DNA from: Nonomuraea sp. NBC_00507
GTDB lineage: Bacteria > Actinomycetota > Actinomycetes > Streptosporangiales > Streptosporangiaceae
NCBI RefSeq assembly: GCF_036013525.1
Contig: NZ_CP107853.1
Location: 7,254,001-7,318,000 of the forward strand
Length of the DNA stretch: 64,000 nucleotides
Reading direction: 5' to 3'
Part shown: piece by piece, positions 34,258-40,451 of the stretch
Layout: each line of letters starts with the position of its first letter
Numbering within the stretch: the stretch's first letter is position 1
Translations under genes and position numbers: made by a program
The notes under the pieces: generated by a model
Told to the model about the DNA's origin: nothing
Databases searched by the model: none
Seen by the model: the letters and a program-made list of their open reading frames with translations, nothing else

Positions 34258-34365
34258 TTAGCGGCCGCGATGAAAGGGAAATCCGCTGAACGTCCGGCGC
34301 GACAGGAGCCGCCCGCCGGGGAATCGTGCGCCTGGCCGCATGGCGGAGATCAAGCGCTGCGGCAT
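34258..34365 (-). CDS. Candidate 35-residue basic leader peptide or small protein
   Basis: ATG 34365 is preceded by GGAGA at ten-base spacing; the product is rich in Arg, Gly, Phe and Pro (ends RTFSGFPFHRGR) and stops at TAA 34260-34258. A strong hairpin follows directly, then the oligopeptidase gene, the geometry of a leader ORF with attenuator. No homologue is known to me. The rest of the gap (34366-34572) shows only TTGATC and AT-rich bits that could be a promoter for this strand. A chance ORF is quite possible. Confidence 0.25.
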   Translation of the reverse strand: MPQRLISAMRPGARFPGGRLLSRRTFSGFPFHRGR

Positions 34366-34572
34366 CTTAGGCACATCTCCGGCGGATGAGCAAAGCGATC
34401 AACGGACGAAGGTTTTCCCTGGAGCAGGGGAACCGCCGGGCGTGCCCGGCTGTCCAAGCTATGGGCGACGTTCACACCGGTGACCATGTTGGAGCCGGAT
34501 GACGCCGCGGGTGGCCCTTCCCGCTCGCCGGCGCGGGATGGACGTCGCCCCCACCAACCGGCCGGCCGGCCG

Positions 34573-35436
34573 TCAGAGCGTCGTCGGCAGCACCGGCAGG
34601 CCGCGCACCCCCGGGTCGGCGGCGAAGACGGCGCCCGCGCCGGGTTGCTCGGCCCTGTCCACGTCCAGCGCCGACGTGGTGATGAAGAGCCGGTCGAGAT
34701 CCTCGCCGCCGAAGGTCACCGCGGTGACCTTGCGGACGGGCAGGCGGATGACCGCGTCGAGCCGGCCGTCCACGTCGTACCTGTGCACGGCCCCGCCCTG
34801 CCACAGCGCCACCCACACCCCGCCCTCGGCGTCGACCGTCAGCCCGTCGGGAGCCCCCTGCGCGGGATCGACGACGGCGAAAGGACGGCGCCCGCTGAGC
34901 CCGCTCTCGGGGTCGTAGTCGAGCACGTCCACCCGCCCGGTCTCGGTGTCGGCGTAGTAGGCCAGGGCGCCGTCCGGGCTGAAGCCGAACCCGTTGGAGA
35001 TCGTCACCTCCGGTAGCACCACCCGCAGCGCGCCGCCGGGCTCGGCCACGTAGAACGAGCCGCGCCCGCGGGCCGCGTCATAGGCCATGCTGCCGATGTA
35101 GAAGCGGCCGTCGGGGTCGCAGCCGCCCTCGTTCATCCTGATCGAGGGATCGCTCCACGCCTCCCCCAGGGAGCGCAGCGGGGCGTCCAGGTCGTCGGAG
35201 CCGGACAGCAGCAGCTCCCGCTCGGCCGCGACCATATAGCCGCCGGACACGCGCGGCCGCACGACGGCGGCCACCGCGCCCACGTGGCGGCGGCGGACCG
35301 CGCCTTGGGCGTCGAGCGCGAGCACGTCGCCGGCCAGCATGTCGACCCACCTGAGCCCGCCCCAGCGGCCGGACCATACGGGTCCCTCCCCGTGTTCGGC
35401 GACGGGGTCGGTCACGGGGTAAGGGGCGATGGTCAT
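34573..35436 (-). CDS. SMP-30/gluconolactonase/LRE-family protein
   Basis: 287 residues from ATG 35436 with GAGGAG upstream. Six-bladed propeller of the SMP-30 family: EGPVWSGRWGGLRWVDMLAGDV (metal Glu in the first motif), RMNEGGCDPDGRFYIGSMA (metal/substrate Asn and Asp), ISNGFGFSPDGALAYYADTETG, GAPDGLTVDAEGGVWVALW and KVTAVTFGGEDLDRLFITT. All conserved metal-site positions are present, so a divalent-metal-dependent sugar-acid lactonase activity is expected. No sugar dehydrogenase gene is adjacent; the upstream gene on this strand is an NAD(P)-binding protein 55 bases away. Confidence 0.9.
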   Translation of the reverse strand: MTIAPYPVTDPVAEHGEGPVWSGRWGGLRWVDMLAGDVLALDAQGAVRRRHVGAVAAVVRPRVSGGYMVAAERELLLSGSDDLDAPLRSLGEAWSDPSIRMNEGGCDPDGRFYIGSMAYDAARGRGSFYVAEPGGALRVVLPEVTISNGFGFSPDGALAYYADTETGRVDVLDYDPESGLSGRRPFAVVDPAQGAPDGLTVDAEGGVWVALWQGGAVHRYDVDGRLDAVIRLPVRKVTAVTFGGEDLDRLFITTSALDVDRAEQPGAGAVFAADPGVRGLPVLPTTL

Positions 35437-35491
35437 GCCGGTCTCCTCGGTCGCTGGCGGGGCCACGTACCGATCATGCTGCCAGAGTCGG

Positions 35492-36124
35492 TCAATAGGC
35501 GACCGTGAACCTGGTGCCGCGGTGCCGGGGCAGCTCGGCCTCGTCCAGCAGCGCGATCGCGAAGTCCTCCATGGAGATCGCCGACCTGCCGTGCGCGTCG
35601 ACGAGCAGCTCGTCGCCACCGACCCGGTAGACGCCGGTACGCTCCCCCGGCTCCAGCAATGCCGGCGGGCTCAGGTACGTCCAGTCGGCGTCCGTGGCCG
35701 AGCGGCAGACCTCGAGCTGCTCGTTGCAGGCCAGCGCGATCGGGCGCAACGCGGGCGGGAAATCGGGAGTCTCGACGAGGGGGAGCCCACCGGCTTCGGG
35801 CACGGTCAGCCCCGCCGCGCCACCGACGAGCAGCAGCCGCACGCCGGTCCGCGCCACGCCGACCAGCAGCGCCTTGGCGGTGATCGGGAGCTCGCCCTCG
35901 TAACCGGGCGCGGGCCGGGTCGCGCTGATCACCACGTCCTGACCGGTGCTCAACGCGGCCACCTGCTCGACGTCCGAGGCGTCGCCCGCCCGCACCCGGG
36001 CGGGCGTGTGGGCCAGTCGAGCGGGATCGCGGACGACGGCGGTCACGTTGTGGCCGCGCGACAGCGCCTCGGCCACCACCCGGCTGCCTACGGCTCCGGA
36101 CGCTCCGAAGATGGTGATGCGCAT
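35492..36124 (-). CDS. NAD(P)H-binding atypical SDR (NmrA/YwnB-like)
   Basis: 210 residues from ATG 36124. Starts MRITIFGASGAVGSRVVAEAL, the glycine-rich dinucleotide site, and continues with VTAVVRDP, GDASDVEQVAAL and GQDVVISATRP. The catalytic YxxxK of classical SDRs is absent, as in YwnB- and NmrA-like proteins, which act as redox sensors or small-molecule reductases. Five bases downstream of the EamA gene, so it is co-transcribed with that exporter and probably under the MarR operators. Substrate unknown. Confidence 0.87.
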   Translation of the reverse strand: MRITIFGASGAVGSRVVAEALSRGHNVTAVVRDPARLAHTPARVRAGDASDVEQVAALSTGQDVVISATRPAPGYEGELPITAKALLVGVARTGVRLLLVGGAAGLTVPEAGGLPLVETPDFPPALRPIALACNEQLEVCRSATDADWTYLSPPALLEPGERTGVYRVGGDELLVDAHGRSAISMEDFAIALLDEAELPRHRGTRFTVAY

Positions 36125-36129
36125 GGTGT

Positions 36130-37041
36130 TCAGGATTCCTTTCCGATGAGTACGCGGGGTGCCGCCGCCTCCGGCAGCGGTCGCGTGCGGGTGGGTTGGA
36201 GCTGGGCGGCGACGAGCGCGCCCAGCACGATGAGCGCGCCGAGCGCCTGGGCCGCGGTGAGCCGCTGGCCGAGCACGGCCCAGCCGAGCGCGGTCGCGAC
36301 CACCGGGCTGAGCAGCCCGAGGAAGGTGACCTTGGTTGCCGAGAGGATCCGCAGCCCTCGGAACCACAGGGCGTAGGCGAGGGCGGCTCCGATGATCGTG
36401 AGGTAGGCGTACCCCGCGAGGTTGGCGGTGGTCAGCGTGGCCGGCGGCGGTCCTTCGACGACGAGCGCCACGGGAAGCAGCAGCAGGCCGCCTGCCACGA
36501 GCTGCCAGCCTGTGGTGGCCAGCAGCGGCGCGGGGGACGGCCACCGCTTGCTCAGCACGACGCCGACGGCCATGACGACGGCCCCGCCGAGCGCGGCGGC
36601 GACGCCGACAGCGTCCAGCCGGGCGTCGGCCCGCAACACGAGCAGCCCGACCCCCGCCACGCCCGCCACGGCGGCGACCACGGTGCGCGTGGTCAGCCGC
36701 TCGTGCAGCAGCCCGGCCGACAGCAGGGCGACCAGCAGCGGCTGGATGGCGCCGACGGTCGCGGCCACCCCGCCGGGCAGCCGGTACGCGCCGACGAACA
36801 ACAACGCCAGGAACACCCCGATGTTGAGCGCCCCCAGCACCAGGGCCCGCCACCACCAGATCCCCTGGGGCAGGCGGCGCGTGATGGCGAGGAGCAGGAT
36901 CCCGGCGGGCAGCGCCCGGATCAGCGCCGCCAGCAGGGGGCGGTCGGGCGGCAGCATTTCGGTGGTGACGAGGTAGGTGGTCCCCCAGATGGCAGGGGTC
37001 AGCGCGGTCAGCAGGACGACGGTCCATCGATTACTTAGCAC
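36130..37041 (-). CDS. EamA-family (DMT superfamily) exporter
   Basis: 303 residues from GTG 37041. Ten predicted membrane helices in two EamA repeats: LLTALTPAIWGTTYLVTTEMLPPDRPLLAALIRALPAG in the first and WQLVAGGLLLLPVALVVEG to VATALGWAVLGQRLTAAQALGALIVLGAL in the second. The conserved Pro/Trp in PAIWGTTY and the E-R-x-T loop (HERLTTR) fit metabolite or drug exporters of the RhaT/YdcZ type. The first operator copy (37034-37045) covers the start codon, so the MarR protein encoded divergently should repress it directly. Cargo unknown. Confidence 0.9.
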   Translation of the reverse strand: MLSNRWTVVLLTALTPAIWGTTYLVTTEMLPPDRPLLAALIRALPAGILLLAITRRLPQGIWWWRALVLGALNIGVFLALLFVGAYRLPGGVAATVGAIQPLLVALLSAGLLHERLTTRTVVAAVAGVAGVGLLVLRADARLDAVGVAAALGGAVVMAVGVVLSKRWPSPAPLLATTGWQLVAGGLLLLPVALVVEGPPPATLTTANLAGYAYLTIIGAALAYALWFRGLRILSATKVTFLGLLSPVVATALGWAVLGQRLTAAQALGALIVLGALVAAQLQPTRTRPLPEAAAPRVLIGKES

Positions 37042-37098
37042 TAAGACAAAGTATCTCAGCACTAAGCTACTTGGCCAGTGATTTACCTCACCACTAAG
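37034..37098. promoter_or_regulatory. Three copies of a CTYAGCACTAAG operator
   Basis: CTTAGCACTAAG (37034-37045), CTCAGCACTAAG (37055-37066) and CTCACCACTAAG (37087-37098) lie 21 and 32 bp apart, two and three helical turns, so all face the same side of the DNA. The first is a near-perfect palindrome. They fill the gap between the divergent EamA and MarR genes. Binding by that MarR protein is the natural inference. Confidence 0.75.
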
Positions 37099-37117
37099 AC
37101 ATCGGTAGGGTGGAGCC

Positions 37118-37630
37118 GTGGCAGACCACGTCGACTTCATCCTCAAACAGTGGGGCGCCCAGCGGCCTGACCTGGACGTTTCCCCGATGGCCGTGATCGG
37201 CCGGCTGTCGCGGCTGTCCCGGCTGATCGACGCGGAGCTGCGGCGCACGTTCGCCGCGCACGGGCTCGACAGGGCCTCGTTCGACGTGCTGGCCACGCTG
37301 CGCCGCAGCGACCCGCCGCACCGGCTGACACCCGCCGAGCTGATGCGCGCGTCCATGGTCACCTCGGGCGCGATCACGCAGCGGCTGGACCGGCTGGAGG
37401 AGCGCGGGCTGGTGACGCGCACGCCGAGCGAGTCGGACGGGCGGGGCGTCTACGTGACGCTCACCGAGGAGGGACTCGCGCTGATCGACCGGGCGCTGCC
37501 GGACCACGTCGCCACCGAGCACCGCGTGCTGACCGCGCTGAGCGGGAAGCGGCGCGAGGAGCTCGCGGGCACGCTCCGCGACCTGCTGGAGTCGCTCGGC
37601 GACGCCACGGACCTCCCGCCCCGCCCGTAG
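37118..37630 (+). CDS. MarR-family transcriptional regulator
   Basis: 170 residues from GTG 37118. HTH: LTPAELMRASMVTSGAITQRLDRLEERGLVTR, wing SESDGRGVYVTLTEEG, preceded by a dimerisation helix (LSRLIDAELRRTFAAHGLDRASFDVLATL). Divergent from the EamA-SDR operon with three operator copies between, so it should repress the exporter and itself and be relieved by the exporter's cargo. The PrmC-like gene follows on the same strand after 20 bases and may be co-transcribed. Confidence 0.9.
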   Translation: MADHVDFILKQWGAQRPDLDVSPMAVIGRLSRLSRLIDAELRRTFAAHGLDRASFDVLATLRRSDPPHRLTPAELMRASMVTSGAITQRLDRLEERGLVTRTPSESDGRGVYVTLTEEGLALIDRALPDHVATEHRVLTALSGKRREELAGTLRDLLESLGDATDLPPRP

Positions 37631-37650
37631 CGGGGCCGGACCTGGTAGGA

Positions 37651-38454
37651 ATGACGCCCATGTCGGTCTCTTCATCATCCGCCGCCCTGTCTGACATCGT
37701 GGCCAGGCTCCGCGCCGCCGGCTGCGTGTTCGCCGAGGACGAGGCGGAGCTGATTGTCGCCACCGCGCGCACCCCAGGCGAGCTGGCCGCCATGGTGGAG
37801 CGCCGGGTCGGCGGCCGGCCGCTCGAGCACGTGCTCGGCTGGGCCGAGTTCTGCGGGCTGCGGCTGGTGGTGGAGCCCGGGGTGTTCGTGCCGCGGCCCC
37901 GCACGCAGTTCCTCATCGACCAGGCCGTCGCACTCGCCCGCGAGGTGCGCGGGACTCCGGTCGTGCTGGACCTGTGCTGCGGCACGGGGGCCATGGGCGC
38001 GGCGCTGGCCGCCGGGCTGGCGCGCCCGGCCGAGCTGCACGCCGCCGACCTCGACCCCGCCGCCGTGCGCTGCGCCCGGCGCAACCTTCCCGGCGGGCAC
38101 GTCTACGAGGGCGACCTGTACGAGCCTCTCCCCGCCACCCTGCGCGGCCGGGTCGACCTGCTGATCGCCAGCCCGCCCTACGTGCCGTCCGGGTCCGTCG
38201 GGCTGCTGCCGCCCGAGGCCCGCCTGTACGAGCCGCGCGTGGCGCTCGACGGCGGCGACGATGGGCTGGACGTCGTACGCCGGGTGATCGAGCGGGCACC
38301 CCAATGGCTCGCTCCCGGCGGTCACCTCCTGATCGAGACCAGCGCACGCCAGGCGGCGGCGACCGTGCGCGCCGTCGAGCTCGCCGGCCTGGCGGCCCGC
38401 GCGGCCGGCTCCGACGAGCTGGACGCCACCGCCGTCATCGCCCGCCTTCCTTAA
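37651..38454 (+). CDS. PrmC/HemK-like putative N5-glutamine methyltransferase
   Basis: 267 residues. N-terminal small domain (GGRPLEHVLGWAEFCGLRLVVEPGVFVPRPRTQFLI) followed by the SAM domain with VVLDLCCGTGAMGAALAA. The catalytic NPPY motif of glutamine methyltransferases appears as SPPYVP, as in an actinobacterial paralogue group. EPRVALDGGDDGLDVVRRVI is the normal following motif. Because the Asn that binds the glutamine amide is replaced, release-factor methylation is doubtful; the housekeeping PrmC should be elsewhere. Role unknown. Confidence 0.87.
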   Translation: MTPMSVSSSSAALSDIVARLRAAGCVFAEDEAELIVATARTPGELAAMVERRVGGRPLEHVLGWAEFCGLRLVVEPGVFVPRPRTQFLIDQAVALAREVRGTPVVLDLCCGTGAMGAALAAGLARPAELHAADLDPAAVRCARRNLPGGHVYEGDLYEPLPATLRGRVDLLIASPPYVPSGSVGLLPPEARLYEPRVALDGGDDGLDVVRRVIERAPQWLAPGGHLLIETSARQAAATVRAVELAGLAARAAGSDELDATAVIARLP

Positions 38455-38593
38455 GAAAAAGCGCCGGAATTTGCCCTGGTTTATGGGTGGCCTACGTTTA
38501 TTGTGGCGTCCTGCCTGCATGGACTTCCTTCTTCATTCGCGCTTTCATTTTCTCCGTCAGATCAGTCGGCGGCCCTTCCAGGTGGGGGAGAAA

Positions 38594-39784
38594 ATGGCTC
38601 TTAGGCGGAGAACAATGGTCATTGCCGTCGCATTCGCGGTGGTGGCGGCGAATACCACCCCGCCGCCGCCGGCGTCGGCGGCGGGACGGCGGGATCCGGT
38701 GAGGATCACCCGTTTCCTGGGGGAGCAGCAGGTGCCGCACCTGACGCGCGTCGAGGGCACCACCGTGGGCGGGCTGTCCGGGATCGACCGGGATCCCAGC
38801 ACCGGAATCTGGTACTTCATCTCCGACGACCGATGGCGCTACAACCCGGCCCGTTTCTACACCGGCCACCTGGACATCGACCGGGTGACCGGGGCGTTCA
38901 ACGGGGTCCGGCTGACCGGGGTCACGACGCTCACCAGGGCCGACGGCACGCCGTACCCGGCGTACGGCAAGCCGGAGTCGGCCGACCCCGAAACGATCAG
39001 GTTCGACCGGCGCAGCGGCCGGCTGCTGTGGGGCGACGAAGGCGACCGGCCGGACGCCAGAAACCCGGCCATCCCGATCTCCATGTCCGCCGTACGGGCG
39101 ATGGACCTGCAGGGACGGCACCTGGGCGAGCTGCGGCTGCCGCGCAACCTGCGGCTGACCGGCGCCGACAGCGGTCCGCGCCGCAACTTCGGCTTCGAGG
39201 GGCTGGCCGTCACGGCCCGTACGATCACCGCCGTGACCGAGGGCCCGCGCTATGAGGACGGGCCGCCGCCGACGGCCGATCGGGGCGCTCCCGCGCGGCT
39301 CACCGTGTGGAACCGGGCAGGCCGGTTGCGCGGGCAGTACGTCTATCCGCTCGACCCGCTGCCCGTCGCCCCCGTCCCGCCCGGCGGGGAGGCCGACAGT
39401 GGGGTGTCGGAGATCCTGCCCATCGACGAATACCGCTATCTGGCGCTCGAACGTGCCTGGATCGAGGGCGTCGACTACCGGGTGCGGCTGTACGAGATCG
39501 ACCTGCGTGGCGCCACCGACGTCCTTCACCGGAGCTCTCTGGAGGACGCCGTGAACGTGCTGGACACGCGCTCTCCGGAAGCCGGCAGGCCGTACCGGCC
39601 GGTGGTCAAACGCCTGGTCCACGACCTGAGCGCGGTCAGCACGCCGGTACAGAACCTGGAGAGCATGGCCTGGGGGCCGCGCCTGGCGAGCGGCGAGTGC
39701 ACCCTGGTGATCGGGTCGGACGACAACTTCAGCCAGCAGGAGGTGACGCAGTTCCTGGCGTTCGGCGCCACCGGCTGCCGCTGA
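38594..39784 (+). CDS. Secreted esterase-like phytase-family protein (Phytase-like, PF13449)
   Basis: 396 residues from ATG 38594, with GGGGGAG upstream; earlier ATGs in the same frame lie in AT-rich non-coding sequence. Sec signal: basic start, hydrophobic VIAVAFAVVAA, then a Pro/Ala stretch ending ASAAG. The mature part has the propeller motifs GGLSGIDRDPSTGIWYFISDD, ADPETIRFDRRSGRLLWGDEG, NFGFEGLAVT, EILPIDEYRYLALER and ESMAWGPRL. These extracellular proteins are named for esterase/phytase similarity but substrates are unproven. Converges on the XRE-PNPOx gene. Confidence 0.88.
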   Translation: MALRRRTMVIAVAFAVVAANTTPPPPASAAGRRDPVRITRFLGEQQVPHLTRVEGTTVGGLSGIDRDPSTGIWYFISDDRWRYNPARFYTGHLDIDRVTGAFNGVRLTGVTTLTRADGTPYPAYGKPESADPETIRFDRRSGRLLWGDEGDRPDARNPAIPISMSAVRAMDLQGRHLGELRLPRNLRLTGADSGPRRNFGFEGLAVTARTITAVTEGPRYEDGPPPTADRGAPARLTVWNRAGRLRGQYVYPLDPLPVAPVPPGGEADSGVSEILPIDEYRYLALERAWIEGVDYRVRLYEIDLRGATDVLHRSSLEDAVNVLDTRSPEAGRPYRPVVKRLVHDLSAVSTPVQNLESMAWGPRLASGECTLVIGSDDNFSQQEVTQFLAFGATGCR

Positions 39785-39794
39785 CGCCGGCCCG

Positions 39795-40451
39795 CTACAG
39801 CCCGTGGATGCGGCGGCCGGTGATCTGCTGGCAGGCGATGCGGATGTAGAGATGCCGTTCGCCGCCCGCCCACGGTGTGACGCCCGCGCGGGTCACCTCG
39901 GGCACCTCCTCCTCCGGCACGTGATGGGCCGGCCCCTGCACCAGGACGCTCCAACCCTCCCGGTTGGTCTCGTCGAAGAGGTCCACCTCGAAGGCGATCT
40001 TGATGTCGACCCCTTCGAGCCCCGTACGCAGGTCCCTGTCCATGGGGCCGCCGGCGGCGGTGCGGAAGACGATGGCGCCCTCGTGCATCTTGTAGTTGAC
40101 CGGCAGCACGGTCGGCCCGTGCGAGCCGTTGAACGCCACCCGCCCGATCCCGCCGGGACCGATCAGCCGCAGGCACTCCTCCTCGGCCAGCACCTCCATG
40201 GTCGGATTGGCCATGGCGGGACCGTGTCCGGGCGGTCGTTCCCTGCCCCCGCCGAGAAGCTCCTCCGCGGTCGTCCGCAGGGCGTCGGCCAGGCGGTAGA
40301 GCGCGCCGGTGTCCGGCATGTCGGGGTGCTCCTCCAGGTAGGTCAGGTAGCCCGGCGACATGTCGGCGCGTTCGGCGACCTCCTCGCGGGTCAGGCCGAG
40401 GCGCTCGCGGTGATGGATGATGCGACGCCCGAGATCCCCCGTCCCAGTCAT
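39795..40451 (-). CDS. XRE HTH plus pyridoxamine-5'-phosphate-oxidase-like protein (internal start)
   Basis: 218 residues from ATG 40451, which has its own strong AGAGGAGGGG box inside the GH65 coding frame. HTH (RIIHHRERLGLTREEVAERADMSPGYLTYLEE) then a PNPOx-like flavin or F420-binding split barrel (CLRLIGPGGIGRVAFNGSHGPTVLPVNYKMHEGAIVFRT). This two-domain layout and length are common as a free-standing actinobacterial protein, so separate translation is likely even though the upstream frame also reads through. In another frame the stop of GH65 would have overlapped this ATG as ATGA, suggesting ancestral coupling. Confidence 0.8.
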   Translation of the reverse strand: MTGTGDLGRRIIHHRERLGLTREEVAERADMSPGYLTYLEEHPDMPDTGALYRLADALRTTAEELLGGGRERPPGHGPAMANPTMEVLAEEECLRLIGPGGIGRVAFNGSHGPTVLPVNYKMHEGAIVFRTAAGGPMDRDLRTGLEGVDIKIAFEVDLFDETNREGWSVLVQGPAHHVPEEEVPEVTRAGVTPWAGGERHLYIRIACQQITGRRIHGL

